Positions 19,848 to 30,983 are shown, numbered from the stretch's first letter. The stretch: 64,000 nt of DNA from Euglena gracilis (GCA_039621445.1 CP154954.1:70064670-70128669), one strand, 5' to 3'. Numbers and translations: made by a program. Notes: generated by a model from the letters alone, not told the origin.

Positions 19848-20083
19848 TGAATTCCGTTGAACGCGTGTTTGATTTTTGAATGTCTTTGTCTTCCGTATTG
19901 ACCGCACTCGTAGAGGTGATATTCTTTCTCCTTGAGGTCGAAGGGCAGAAATAGGAATCAGCCAACTCCGGCAACAAAAAGCAGTAAGAAGCACCCCCCG
20001 CGCACGCACAAACACACCAGAACAGAACAGCCGGCAAGGAAAGCAGGACCTCACCATCTCGCAGTGCGGAGCCCGAATGGTCT
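18337..20083 (-). mobile_element. D3: DIRS-like (family A) element, 5' half
   Basis: A minus-strand copy interrupted by D2 inside the RT and truncated downstream (remainder 9030-9123). Its 5' terminal repeat at about 19930-20083 ends GAATGGTCT exactly like D1. It abuts the inner part of D5's 5' repeat, and D5's outer part lies beyond D3's other end, so D3 inserted into D5's terminal repeat. Confidence 0.8.
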
Positions 20084-20292
20084 TCTTACTGCTTTTTGTT
20101 GCCGGACTTGGCTGGTTCTGCCCTTCGACCAAAAGGAGAAAGAATTTCGACCATTCGGGCTTCGCACACTCTGGGGGTGAGATCCTGCTTTGTGTGCCAG
20201 CTGTTTTGTTGTTTGTGTTCTTTTTGGCGGGGTGCTTCTTACTGCTTTTTGGTGCCGGAGTTGGCGGATATTAACGTCCTTCGACAATCAGA

Positions 20293-21640
20293 ATGGCAAC
20301 CTACGAAAAATTAACATCAGAAGACGAGAACGTGTTCAACAACGCGTGGGCAGAATTGTTCTTCAACGAGGTCAACGTGGCGAAACTACTGGCGGAATCG
20401 TCCCCGGAATCCCTCGTGAGCGTCATCGCGGCCGGACAAAACTGGCTGGGAGGCGGATGGCACACGACGAAGTGCGCAAAGAAGGTCCACGAGTTTGACT
20501 CAGGTGGCGATGGTCTCCAGCCAAGTCGGAGACTACAGGAATTCGTTCTTGTACTCGGTGGCGTTAGCTGGAAGCGTGGAGGTACCGCTGATCGACTTGG
20601 GGCAGACAGCAGCGGACGTGGCGTTCAAGCTGGCTGAACGCTGGCTGGAGAAGTGTTCGAAGGGAGACAAAGGGATGACGCAGAAAGCGGAGCGGCCCGC
20701 GATGGAGGAGGACGGAGAAGACGAGGAGGACAACGACAACGACGACGCGGAAGACCGGCTCCCCTGGCAGGAGGAACTGGCGCCACTGGCGCCAGAACTG
20801 GCAGCGTGCCTTCGGCACGTCGAAAAAGGAGTGAGACTCCCCTGGAAGATGGTCCTGGGAGAGCTGCCCAGGTACGAAGGGTTAAAAATGCGGGCAGAGG
20901 ATAATAACCACAACCAGGACGACAAAGGGGCATGGGACAAGCAATTGAAGGCATTGCAACAAAAGATGTTACACCTGGAAAGAATGGTGGCCTGCCTGTA
21001 TGGCAGTGTGGAAACAGACTATCAAATATTGGCACAACAATTGTTTTTTGCTGTAGCAGAGCTGGAGCAGACGCTGCTGAAGGAGAGGAAGAAGTGCAGC
21101 ATCCCAGGGGCCATCCCAGGCACAAACAACGGGCTGTTCTCCAAAGAAGATTTGGCTGTTGACAAAGCCCAATGGGCTCTGAATCAAGCAGGCTTGGCAA
21201 CAGCATTTTCCAGACATTCTATGTCTCATTTTCCCATCCCCACAGGAAACAAAGGATTTAAGTTCAAATTGCGCAAAGGCAAAGGCTATGGCAGCCAATT
21301 CAAGTCTGGGAGAGGAAAAGGCTATGGCAGCCTGTGGAAGAGCCCAGGATGGCAGAAGGGGTATGAATCCCCTGCTGAATCTTCCTACTCCCCAATCCTG
21401 CCCTCAGGAAAGGCAAGGGCAAAGCCTGAAACCCCAAGAAGGGGTGATGCCAGCAAAGCCAGACCATCAAGGGAGTGGGGGAGAGAACCCCCGACTGAGC
21501 TCCATGGAGGAGGTAATCCCCCTGATCCCACTGACCCCTGCACTGAAGCCATCCCCAGGCTAGCAAGGGCTCCTGGAGACAGGGGCCTGGCCCACAACAA
21601 GCTCCCCCCCAGAGGAATGGGAGAAAGGAATCATGCAAGG
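20293..21640 (+). pseudogene. D4 Gag (family C), one frameshift
   Basis: ATG at 20293 gives MATYEKLTSEDENVFNNAWA and AAGQNWLGGGWHTTKC. The frame changes near 20490, and the rest (TQVAMVSSQVGDYRNSF, acidic EEDGEDEEDNDNDDAED, LKALQQKMLHLERMVACLY) continues in the +1 frame with 'GKGYGSQFKSGRGKGYGS' repeats. This Gag N-terminus differs from families A and B. The helical LQQKMLHLERM stretch may be a coiled coil. The start is chosen as the first ATG after the terminal repeat. Confidence 0.65.
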
Positions 21641-22541
21641 TCTGGATTCCAGGGAAAAGGCATGGCTAGGGGTGCATCTGTTTCAGAGATTAAGAAAATG
21701 TCTGCCATGGTGGCAGGAGAATGCAAGCCAATGGGAGGTATCACTTATTCAAAAAGGTGTGCAGCCAGACCACCCCCTACCCCTGACTCTGTCAAGAAGA
21801 CAGCAGCAAAAGTCAGAGCAGGAGATCAGCCTGGCCTACAAAATCTTAAAGGAGTATCAGGAAAGTGGGGCAACCAAAAAACTGGAAAATGCCCAAAACA
21901 CTGCCCATCTTGTACCATGGTTTGTGTTGTCCAAACCAGAAGGGGAGGGGGTCAAGCATCGACTTATCACAGATTGTCGAGAGCTAAATCAATTTTGTTG
22001 TCCAGAAAAGTTTACTTTGGAGAACATGTCCACAATTTTCCCCACTCTGAAAAAAGGGGATTGGGCAGTCAAACTGGACTTGAAAGATGCATACTTTCAT
22101 CTGGGGCTGGAAAAAGATTTCAAAAAATTTGTTCGAATTCAAGTGGGATCAGACCTGTGGGAGTTTCAGGGTGCCTGTTTTGGCCTAAGCACCCTCCCAA
22201 AATTGTTCATGTCACTAATGAAAGTCCTTTTAAAACTGTGGAGGTCAAAGGGACTGCAGGTGTTCGTCTATTTGGACGACATCATTCTGTTTGGTTCAAC
22301 AGAAAATTTGGTGAAAAAACACTTGTTGCAAATGCTGGACACATTTGGGAAGGCTGGGTTCAAGGTCAGCGAGAAAAAGTCTGTGTTTACTCCCACCCAA
22401 AGGTTGCAGCATTTGGGGTTCATCATAGATTTGGCAAAAGGTCAGCTAGAGGTGCCCCCACACAAATTAAAAACCATCAGAAAAGAACTGGGCAAGGTAG
22501 TGCTGGCCCAAAGGCTAAGTTGCAGAAAAATAGCCAGCATC
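21633..22541 (+). CDS. D4 reverse transcriptase (family C)
   Basis: An open RT of about 300 codons: WFVLSKPEGEGVKHRLITD, WAVKLDLKDAYFHLGLEKD, FQGACFGLSTLPKLFMSL, catalytic VFVYLDDIILFGS, and the thumb/connection block LSCRKIASI. The D4 deletion begins here and replaces RNase H with 20 out-of-frame residues before a stop. The RT core is complete with the YxDD motif, but the polyprotein is truncated. It overlaps the Gag frame in another register. Confidence 0.8.
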
Positions 22542-22804
22542 CATTGTTGTGGAGTTTGGATGGCAAAAAACCCTTGTCCTCCAACAGAATCAACTCTTTG
22601 ACAAAGGAGTTGTTGGGCACTTTTGGCATTCCCATTTCCCATTGGAAAGCCCACAGCACCAGGGGGGCAGGGGTTTTGATGTACAAAAAGTTGGGATTGT
22701 CCAGTGAGGAGGTATGTGAACTGGGGCAATGGGAAAAATTCCACAGCATTTTCAGCCCATTATTTGCGATTGGGGGCGGTAGATTCAGCAACGAAAAAAT
22801 TTGA
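22541..22804 (+). pseudogene. D4 tyrosine recombinase remnant
   Basis: After the deletion junction the frame reads LLWSLDGKKPLSSNRINSL, KAHSTRGAGVLMYKK (HxxR) and LGQWEKFHSIFSPLF. The Tyr position of the D1 motif is not preserved in this frame. It corresponds only to the last 90 codons of the recombinase. Confidence 0.75.
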
Positions 22805-23286
22805 AAAGGGGGTCGTGCACAAAGTCTCACCCCCAGAGTGTGCGAAGCCCGAATGGTCGAGTACTCCCGGGAAATCTGACCAGGGAGGAAATGACCATAA
22901 GGGCAGAGCACAAGAGGGGGGTGAGCCCACCCAACCCACCCGAAAAAGAAAAGCAACATCATCAGGGGGGGGGCGCCAGAAGCGCCCCTACACACCAGCC
23001 GGGGAGCCCTTGCGGTTCACCTTCGCCAAGTCGGTGTCGGAGAGCACTTCATCGCCAACTCCGGCACCAAAGTCGCAGTAAGAAGCACCCCGCCAAAAAG
23101 AACACAAACAAAAAAACAGCCGGCACACAAAGCAGGATCTCACCCCCCTCTTGTGCTCTGCCCTCATGGTCATTTCCTCCCTGGTCAGATTTCCCGGGAG
23201 TACTCAACTCAACGCGTTGAAAAAACGTTCAATACAGCGACCTATCAATACAGAGGAGGAATAGCAAATCAGACGATAACTAAAAG

Positions 23287-23660
23287 CGGAAAATTTTCAT
23301 TCCCATGAAAGATGCAACATACCTGGTGTCCAGCGACCCAGCAGAGCAACAAAGAACCCCTGCTGGAGAAGATGGAGTTCCAGCAGGCGCCGGAGCAACC
23401 CACATGGAACCAAGCTGTCAAGCAGCATTACAACGAGTTTCAAGGAAGAAACCTGAAGTGGAGAAGAGTGGAGGAGCAGCAGGCGCTGGAGACGATGACG
23501 GAGCAGGAGCGGAGCACCAGTCCGTGGCCGACGCAACCCCCCCACCTTCCAATTTCCCAGAAAATTTTCAATTTCATCAGTTCGACGACGGCCATGCACC
23601 CTGGACATTGGTGACCAGAAAGTCGAGGAGACAAAGGCACCCACAGGCCACAGCCCAGAG
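23287..23660 (+). pseudogene. D5 Gag N-terminus
   Basis: Two overlapping frames. The one from 23312 carries PWPTQPPHLPISQKIFNF and AMHPGHW, the equivalent of D3's Gag. The other from 23305 contains FDDGHAPWTLVTRKSRRQR. The frame ends where the following segment is inverted (23656). Confidence 0.65.
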
Positions 23661-24105
23661 AGATACCTGATTTTGATTGAAATGGCCTGCACTGGCCTTG
23701 AGGTCTTGATTCCTCCCCTGGCCTCCACTGGCCTCTTCATTTTGAATACAATGGCCTCCATTGGCCTTCTGTCCCTGAAGGGGGGGCTGCTTGCTGCATT
23801 GGTTGACAGCTCCTGAGGGGTTCATGTTTGAGCGAGCTGTGGGGTAAGTTGGGCATACCCTTCTCCTAGGGCAAGTTTGCAGCATTTGCTTCTGGCTTCC
23901 ATAGCCTTGCAGCTGGGCTCCATGCCCTTGATGATGATGGCTGCCATAGCCTTGTTGAAAAGGATCGCCATGCCCTTGATGCAGTCCATTTTCCCTTGGA
24001 ATGTTCCCCCTGGGTGGGGGGTGGCGATGTGAAAACGGGGGGGGGGGGTAGTCTTCCAGACCTGGCCATTGGGGGCCAATATATGATTCAGGATCACCAC
24101 GTCAG
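23656..24105 (-). pseudogene. D5 central Gag segment, inverted in place
   Basis: Read on the minus strand it gives the middle of family-A Gag in normal order: TTPPPRFHIATPHPGG, SNMNPSGAVNQCSKQP, GQKANGGHCIQNEEASGGQ, LKASAGHFNQNQ. The plus-strand Gag on either side (DGHAPWTLV before, WGGGPRLAATGPPQK after) is in normal orientation, so 450 bp were flipped. Both junctions lie at an AGCCC motif (about 23653 and 24103). Confidence 0.75.
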
Positions 24106-25077
24106 CCCTTGGGGGGGGGGGGAGGCCCAAGATTGGCTGCAACAGGGCCCCCCCAGAAGATAATCAGCCCAGACACCCCAGCGTTATATGTACCTCCACA
24201 CTGCAGACACAGACCTTCCCCCATCATTCAAAATCAGGGGGAAAGCATGTCCTTGGAAAGCCCAATGGCAGGGCCAAGCTGCAGCCCCAGTGATGGGGCA
24301 ACCAAGGGGAAGGGCCCCTGTGATGAGGCCTGTGGAATCCCCAGACACATTACACCAGGGGTCCCCCATTACAAGGCCCTGCAGGCCAGCCTTCCCCATT
24401 GGGTCAAAGCAGGTGCCAGCAGAGAGGTATTGAACCTGACAAGGGAGGGGGTTATGGCAGATCTTCCCCCCCTCAGATGTCCTGAAACGTTCCCTTCAAA
24501 ACCCCCCAAGAAATATTGGCGGCCCAGAAAATTCTGAGAGAATACGAATGTGCAGGGGCAACCAGGCAGATCCCCCCAGAGGAGGCAAAACATTTTGTCC
24601 CTTATTTCATCATTTCCAAAAAAGAAGGGGAAAAGACCAAGGAAAGACTGCGATTGTCGACAGTTAAATCGACATTTCACCCTCCAGAAGTTCAGGCTGG
24701 AACACATGGGAAGCATCTTCCCATATTTAAGAAGGGGTTGGTTATGTGGAAAAATCGATCTCAAAGATGCTTATTTTCACCTGAAGCTGCACAGCAGCCT
24801 GGAAAAACATGTTTTTATGCAAGTGGGGGGGGACGTGGCAGTTTCAAGCTGCATGCTTTGGTATAAGCAGCCTGCCACAGCCTGCCACATTTTACTATTC
24901 GCCCCCAGCAAAAAGACAGCAGCCCAACATTTGGCAGAAGTGAAAACAGACCTTTTACTGGCGGGTTTCAGAGTAAAAATCCCCCAATCCTGTCTGGAAC
25001 CCACACAGGAAATAAAGCATTTGGGCCAATTGATCAATTTGAACAAAGGCCAACTGAAGTTCCTCAGGAAAAACTAA
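24106..25077 (+). pseudogene. D5 Gag C-terminus and RT, catalytic block deleted
   Basis: PVMRPVESPDTLH-type repeats, then RT blocks KEGEKTKERL, CRQLNRHFTLQKFRLEHMG and KIDLKDAYFHLKLHSSLEK, split over two frames. At about 24880-24900 the sequence jumps to HILLFAPSKKTAAQHLAEV. The stretch with the YLDD motif is gone, so no RT activity is possible. Confidence 0.8.
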
Positions 25078-25103
25078 GATCCTTAAGAAAGGAGCTAGGC
25101 AAA

Positions 25104-25733
25104 GTGCTCACAGAACAAAAAATGAGCTGCAGAAAACTCAGTTCTATTGTGGGACAAGTCAGAAGCTATTCAGTTTCAATGCCATTTCTCAGAATTCTGA
25201 CAGATCAACTTTGCAAAGTGGTAGATCTGCACACAAAGTGTGGTTGGGACCACACCCTAACTATTCCCCAGGGGGTCAAGGATCAAATTGTGGAATTAAA
25301 AGCCTTTTTACAGCCAGGTGTGGTCATTTCAATCACAGGCCTCTCAAAAACTCTTTTCAGACAGCAGAACCTGGCAACGGGGGGGGGAGGACTGGACAAA
25401 GATTCAGGCCAAAAGGTGCAGGATTTTTGGAGGGACTTACATGTCCGTCATATCAATCAAAAAGATTTGCACGCTGCAGTGGAAACGGTGAAAGCACTGG
25501 CCAAACAAAAGCAAACAATTGTGCTTCATGTGGACAGCCAGGTGGCTGTAAGCTATTTAACAAAGTGGAGAGGCAGAAAGCCCTACCTAAATTCTATCTT
25601 AAAACCCCTGCTGTATCATTGCCAAAAAAATCAAATCAATTTGCAGGTGGTTTGGGTGCCCACAAAGGAACAATTGGCAGACTCCCTGACCAGGGAGCAA
25701 AAAGACTCATTCCCCAGTGGGTTCAGAGATTAA
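25104..25733 (+). pseudogene. D5 RNase H, joined to a deleted methyltransferase-like region
   Basis: LTEQKMSCRKLSSIVGQV, then RHINQKDLHAAVETVKAL, HVDSQVAVSYLTKWRG and EQLADSLTREQKD. The next residues come from the far side of a deletion (PQWVQRLMLNTDL in another frame), so the NPPW motif of the methyltransferase-like domain is absent. Confidence 0.75.
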
Positions 25734-26294
25734 TGTTAAACACAGACCTGGATTGTCTGTTGATTGTCCCCCACTGGGCTTCGACATCATGGTGGCGCCA
25801 ATTAATGTCAATCAGAAAGCCAGGCAGCAAATTTTTACTGCCTGGCCAGTCTGGTCTGTTCACCACCTGCTGGGGGGAGGAGATGCCCCCACCCCCAAGG
25901 TGGAATTTGGCCTGCCTAATTGTGTCAGGCAAATATTACAATCTCAGGAAGTTTCGATGTCCAGTATCGACACTTGCATAAAAAATCTGGGAAATGTCAA
26001 ACGATCTGACTCAGCCTTCAGCAGATTGGTGGGCCAAATGTTGCACAAAGGGGTGCCCCTGCAGGACTGCACAGTCCACAAGATGGCCGAGGCCATCCTT
26101 GATCTTGCTGCCCACAGCCTCAACACTGCACGAAATGCATACGCAGCAACCTTGTTACTCCCAGGGTTTGGTTCACTGAGATTTTCCCCTCTTCTGGCTC
26201 CATTGAAAGGAAAATGGAATTCCAATGTCTGCAAGTATGCCCATTTTTAGGACCCCACTGATTTCGTTGAAAACATCATCAAGGATTCAAGACC
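25717..26294 (+). pseudogene. D5 tyrosine recombinase, N-terminal part
   Basis: VSMSSIDTCIKNLGNVKRSD, VHKMAEAILDLAAHSLNTA and FGSLRFSPLLAPLKGKW match D1's recombinase. A TAG follows KYAHF. The Ty3 element inserts after ATTCAAGACC, and the frame resumes at 40178. Confidence 0.8.
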
Positions 26295-26973
26295 TGTGCG
26301 CGGTCCGAGGGTGCCCGCCCCAAGGGGGGGTCCCAAGGGGGCCCAAAGGGGCCACGAAGGGCCGCGAGGGGGGCTCCAAGGCCCCCAAGGGCCTTTTGAG
26401 GCCCCACTGGCCCCCAAGGGGGCCCCACAGCCCATTTTGACCAAGCCAAGGGAAGGTAAAGGAGGGGGCAGTTTGAGGGGGCCAACAGGCAACCCCCAAG
26501 GGGATGCGCAAGCCCTGCTGGGCTTTGCGCAAGCATGCGCACCCCCTTGGTGGGCGCTTGGGATGGCGCAATTCATTAAGAATTGCGCAAAGTATACCAA
26601 GTAGCCCCCCCAGCTGTAGCCCCCCTCCAATTGTACATTTTCTGTTTACAGGGCTCTGTTTACATTCTGTTCACATACTGTTCTCTGTTTGACATTCAAT
26701 TGTGTTTGCATTTGCAACAATCAAACAAGTTCAAGCAAACAAGTTCAAGTCATTGATTATTATTGATTATTCATTCAAGTTCATTTGATTGGACCTCAAA
26801 AGTATGTCATTTTCAACATCACCATCCTCAGCAACACCCACCACTACCCCAATTTTCCTCCAAGGGGAAAACCCCCACCAGATGGGCCCGATGGGCTCAA
26901 ATAAAAACGATCCTACGCGGGTTGCGCCGCCAGGGGTCCCTTCACAGGGACGTCAGGAGGGGCAACCCCTACA
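26295..26973 (+). repeat. Ty3 element 5' LTR
   Basis: TG at the start, CA at the end, 679 bp. It is identical to 39495-40173 except at 6 positions (0.9 per cent). C/G-rich in the first 300 bp and A/T-rich with repeated 'TTCAAGT' and 'TATTGATTAT' blocks later. The reading frame beginning at 26789 starts inside it. Confidence 0.93.
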
Positions 26974-28575
26974 TGGTAGCAGAGGGGGGTTTGAGCCCTC
27001 TGGGCTCACACCAGGTGAGCCTGGGGATCTCCCAGATTACCAGGAGGATGAAGAGGACAACACCAGCCACAGCCATGGCAGCCCCAGCCATTACGGCCAG
27101 GCCCAGCAGCTCCTGGCCATCGCCGGGCATGCCCAGCCGGACCCCCAGCAACCTGAACCATCTGGGTCCGGCATGGCATTGCCCAGCAGCCTGGGACTGC
27201 TCTCCGGCATGCCCAGCTTGGTCATGCCAGGGTTTGTGCATGACATGACCAGGCAGGTCATGTGGCAATTTGCAATGCGAGGGAAGATCAAAGAAGAAGA
27301 GGAAGAACCAGCAGAAGAAGAAGACAAAGAAGAATTTGCAAGCCATGCCCAGCCCCTTCTATTGGAGGCGGGGCCCTGGCAGAACCCTGGGGATGCCGGG
27401 CCGGCACATGCGCCAGTGGGCCATGTCGGGTCTGGGCATTTCCCAGCTGGACCCGACCATTGCCCACTGGTGCATGCCAGTCCCGGGCATGATGGGCCCC
27501 AAAGACATGCCCCAGACCCAGCCACCCAGTGGCAGCTGCAGGAGCTGCCCCCAGCAGGGGATTTGATGGAGGACGAGGACCAGACAGCTCAGGGGGGGTT
27601 GGTGCCAGAACAGAGCCCGAAGGGGAGGCACCCCCCGCACCCCCCCCAGAGGCTGTGGGAGGAGGCGGAGGCACAGGCCGCTGCCTCGGTGGTTCTGGGG
27701 CAGGAGATCCAGCGGTTGGACGGTTGGGTTGGCGACCTGCAAAGTCGGCTTGCTGAAGCGGGGGCCACCACAGCTGCTTCAGTTAGCCGCCTGGAGCAGT
27801 TGGTGTCCCTGCAGTTTCAGCGGGTCACGGAAAACTTTCAAGGAGTGGTGGAGCAAATGGAAAGGACCCAGGCTGGGCTAGCGTCCCAGCTCGCCGAAAA
27901 CTTTCAGAAACTGCAAGATAAACAAATGCAAAACTTTGCGGGGGGGATGACAGCCCTCAGCGAGCTGGTGACCAGCCGGCTGAGCGAAGGCCTCGGGACG
28001 GTGGCCCAACTAGCCCAGCGGGTCCAGGGGCTCGAGGCCATCGCCAGCCAGGGTCACCAGCCAGCTGAAGGGCAGGGGTTCAACGAGGCGATGGCTGGGC
28101 GGGTTAAAAATTTTGAGGAGCTGCTCATCACCTCCGTCCAGACGACGGAGGAGGTGATGAGGAGCCAGGAGCTGGCCAGCGGGCGGCAGCAGGCCCAGGC
28201 CGAGGCCCTGGACCAAAAATTAAACCAGCTGACGGGTGAACTCGGGGGGCTGCGAGAAAGAAATGCAGGGATTGCACAAGCCCTGCAAAATTTTCGAGCA
28301 GAGCTGGACGGACAGGCCACAGCCATCGCCGAATAACAAGGGACCATAAGGGAAGACATAAGGGAGCTAAGGGCCAGGACTGAGGGGCAGGGCCACAGCC
28401 TGCAGGAGCTGTGGGCCGAGGTCACCACCCACGGGCGGGTGATCCAGGCCCACAACGCCCTGCTCCTGGAGGTGGACTCAACAATAAAGGGGGCACCAAA
28501 AGAAAATGCCGAAATAAAAAATCGGCTTTTCGTTTTGGAAAAGAAAATCGAAAATTTTGAAATTTTTTGCCCCCC
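26789..28575 (+). pseudogene. Ty3 Gag N-terminal region with coiled coil
   Basis: The frame opens MDLKSMSFSTSPSSATPTTT inside the LTR, runs without a stop through the primer-binding site and ends at a TAA (28334-28336). Beyond it the same frame continues with protein-like sequence (REDIRELRARTEGQGHSLQE, NALLLEVDSTIKGAPKEN, LFVLEKKIENF). The C8 run near 28570 then forces a frame change. From about residue 290 it is Ala/Gln/Leu-rich with heptad-like spacing (VSRLEQLVSLQFQRVTENFQ), a long coiled coil. An upstream part is rich in Met, Pro and Gly and has an acidic KEEEEEPAEEEDKEE stretch. It may not all be Gag, and the start could be a later Met such as MALPSSLGLLSGM. Confidence 0.55.
26974..26985 (+). 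promoter_or_regulatory. Primer-binding site, initiator tRNA-Met type
   Basis: TGGTAGCAGAGG directly follows the LTR's terminal CA. It is complementary to the 3' end CCTCTGCTACCA of eukaryotic initiator tRNA-Met as I remember it. It primes minus-strand cDNA synthesis. Confidence 0.85.
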
Positions 28576-29417
28576 CCATCCAGGAGCTACCGCAGCCACC
28601 CAGAGGAGTGGGGCCGGAGAGCGAGGACCCCCGAGGCCCCGAAGCCAGAGTACCCCCGGCAACCACAGACCCCCAGACCCAGTCCACGCCGGGGGCCCAG
28701 AGTGCCAATGGCTCGGGTGCCGCGGGGGGCAATATGCCTCCTGGCACCCAGCACCAGCTCCCAGTCCATCCCAGCGTGCTGGGAGGCAAGGGGCCCGTGG
28801 CCCCCCAGGGGCTCTCTGCTGGCCCCAGCAGCGGGGCAGCGGAGACAGTGACCCAAATTCCCGGGGAAGTGGTATCCCCGGGCCCAGCTTCTGTCACTGC
28901 AGTTTTTCCCAGTGGGTTCTCGGGTTCTGGCCCCCAGAGGGGCAGGAGTGTTGTCCCTGGTTCTTCGGCAGAGGGGAATGCAGCACCCCCAGCCAGCGGG
29001 GGCCCTTCGGCACCAAGGGGCGGCCAGCCCCAGAGTCCCATGGCTGCGGGGGGCAGCCAGCCCCAGGGCCCCATGGCTGCGGGGGGCAGCCAGCCCCAGG
29101 GTCCCATGGCTGCGGGGGGCAGCCAGCCCCAGGTTCCCATGGCTGCGGGGGGCCGTCCGGTTCTGGTCCCCGCTGCTGGGGGGACCCCAGCTGCCCAGAC
29201 ACCTGGCTCGTTCGGGTTCCAGGGGGTGGATTGGGAGGAAGCGGAACACCAGATTAAGGCTCACGGATTTTTTAATTTTTGGCCAGGTTGGGAGCACAGG
29301 AGCAGCAGCAACAGTCTCAGCAAAATTCACGAACGACGGGACAGTCCAGCACAGCGAAACCACAGGCAGCAGGCACAGCAGATCTACAGGGCCAGGGCAG
29401 GGATCAACCTGGGGTGA
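28557..29417 (+). pseudogene. Ty3 Gag linker, Pro/Gly-rich with 12-residue repeats
   Basis: It continues Gag after the C-run shift. At about 29030-29160 four near-identical 36-bp units encode GGSQPQGPMAAG. The frame ends at TGA (29415-29417), but the same frame reopens in the next Gag block. It is low complexity, probably a disordered linker. Confidence 0.5.
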
Positions 29418-29477
29418 AATCAGCCGAGCGCCAGTGGCCCCCCCCAGCCCCGTGGGTTCCCCGCAGGAGGGGAGTTC

Positions 29478-30983
29478 ATGGGGGCGATGGACCCTTTCGC
29501 CTGGGCCCCTGAGGCTGGGGCAGCATCGTGCAGCGCTGCCCCTCTGGCCTTTGGGTCCCAGGACACGGGAGCCTGGGTCCGGGGGGTCCAGGCAGCTCCG
29601 GTCCACGTGGCGCCAGCAGCCCCCAGCCCAGCAGCCAGCATGTTTTTGGGGCCGCTGGCGACACTCCTCACCAAAGACCTTGTAAAACCAGAGCTGAAAG
29701 GGGATTTTCATGATTTTTCAGTAAAATTTCAGCTTTACATGCAGCAGGTTTCCATGGGACAGCCAGTGGGGGAGGAATTTAAAATGCTTGTTCTGACCGG
29801 CTGCCTGGACCACAGCAGCCGGCTGGAACTCCAGCGGCGGCAGGAGATGGGGGAACGGGTCAGGTTCCAGGATTTCTGGAACTGGCTGGCCCAGAAATAC
29901 GGCGGCGACATCCAGGCCTCGCTGCATGAGCAGCTCAGGGCCCTCAGGCCGGCAAACACGGGAAAGTTAACCCTCCCAGCGTGGCGTGAATATGAAAGCC
30001 AGTTTAAATTAATTTTGTGCCGGATGAAAAACCCCTCTGAGGAGGAAGCACAGGCTCTAGTTCTGCAGCAGCTCCCAGATTCCATGCGCAGGGCAATAAT
30101 CAGGGAGCAGACCCGAAAAAATCAGGATGCGCCCACAGTGCGGCTGTGGCACATCCCTGGGTTGACGGCGGAAAAGGCAACACAGCTCGCCCAGGAGGCT
30201 GTGGGTGAGGGGGAACCGGTGACAGTCAGGGCACACCGGGACTCATTCCTCATCAAGCTCTACAGCCGGCGGGCGCTGGAGAGGCTGATGATGAGGAACG
30301 GGGCCACGCTGCAGGGGGGCAATACAGTGAAAATCACCCCCCACGAAACAAAGCTGGGATTGGAAGAGGTTTTGCGACACGCTGAAAATGAGCTGCGGTG
30401 CCAGGAACGGTCTGACAGCTATGGCCGTTCTTGGGGTGGACGGGGGGTCCCAGCCCACCAGGAAGACCACTGGGCTGGGGGCCTCGACAATTTTTCAGTC
30501 TCGGAAGTGAAATCCCAGGAAGCCAGGCCAGCCCAGCCCCAGAAAACCGTTTCACAGCCAGCTGAGAGAGGAGCGAGGGCAGGACCCCCCAAAGGCCCCG
30601 AGGGGCCACAGGACAGGCAATCACGGCACCGGGGCGGGTCACCTGGAAAGGGACGGGAGGGACGCAGGTCACCCAGCCCGGGGCAAAGGGGAAAGGGGTT
30701 CGGCAAGGGGGCTGGCAAGGGCAGCCCAGAATTTCGCCCAGCCAGGTCCCCAACCCCCCACCCAGCCACCAACAGGGAACAAACCCCCCCGAGGAGCCCC
30801 CGGAGTGGCCCCTCGGTGGACCAGCCCTGCAGCCAGTGCGGAGCCACAGATCACTGGTCTCGGGAGTGCCCTGGAAAAAAATGTTATGAGTGCGGGAAAA
30901 CGGGACATCTGGCACGACAGTGCTGGTGGAGAAGGGGAAAGGGGAAGGGGACTTCCACGCCACCACGGCGGGGGAGTGCCTGA
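29478..30983 (+). CDS. Ty3 Gag capsid and nucleocapsid
   Basis: 501 codons. Residues about 55-240 resemble a retrotransposon capsid: LKGDFHDFSVKFQLYMQQ, FQDFWNWLAQKYGGDIQASL, LPAWREYESQFKLILCRM. A basic, Pro-rich linker follows. Two CCHC zinc knuckles (CSQCGATDHWSREC and CYECGKTGHLARQC, spacing C-x2-C-x4-H-x4-C) lie at about residues 450-480, before a TGA at 30981. The knuckles bind the RNA genome in the particle. The frame continues beyond the stop into a basic low-complexity stretch, so readthrough or a mutation would join Gag to pol. Confidence 0.85.
   Translation: MGAMDPFAWAPEAGAASCSAAPLAFGSQDTGAWVRGVQAAPVHVAPAAPSPAASMFLGPLATLLTKDLVKPELKGDFHDFSVKFQLYMQQVSMGQPVGEEFKMLVLTGCLDHSSRLELQRRQEMGERVRFQDFWNWLAQKYGGDIQASLHEQLRALRPANTGKLTLPAWREYESQFKLILCRMKNPSEEEAQALVLQQLPDSMRRAIIREQTRKNQDAPTVRLWHIPGLTAEKATQLAQEAVGEGEPVTVRAHRDSFLIKLYSRRALERLMMRNGATLQGGNTVKITPHETKLGLEEVLRHAENELRCQERSDSYGRSWGGRGVPAHQEDHWAGGLDNFSVSEVKSQEARPAQPQKTVSQPAERGARAGPPKGPEGPQDRQSRHRGGSPGKGREGRRSPSPGQRGKGFGKGAGKGSPEFRPARSPTPHPATNREQTPPRSPRSGPSVDQPCSQCGATDHWSRECPGKKCYECGKTGHLARQCWWRRGKGKGTSTPPRRGSA

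Larger units (their letters stand above)
20150..23209 (+). mobile_element. D4: DIRS-like (family C) element with internal deletion
   Basis: D4 starts CGACCATTCGGGCTTCGCAC and ends CCCGGGAGTACTC. The internal complementary region at about 22830-22925 joins GAAGCCCGAATGGTCG to AGTACTCCCGGGAAATC. The inverted repeats share GTGTGCCAGCTGTTTTGTTG with the 3' copy at about 23095-23145. D4 lies inside D5's leader: 'GAGAAAGAATTT' at 20149 continues after 23210. About 1.7 kb is missing at about 22541, removing RNase H, the methyltransferase-like domain and most of the recombinase. Confidence 0.8.
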
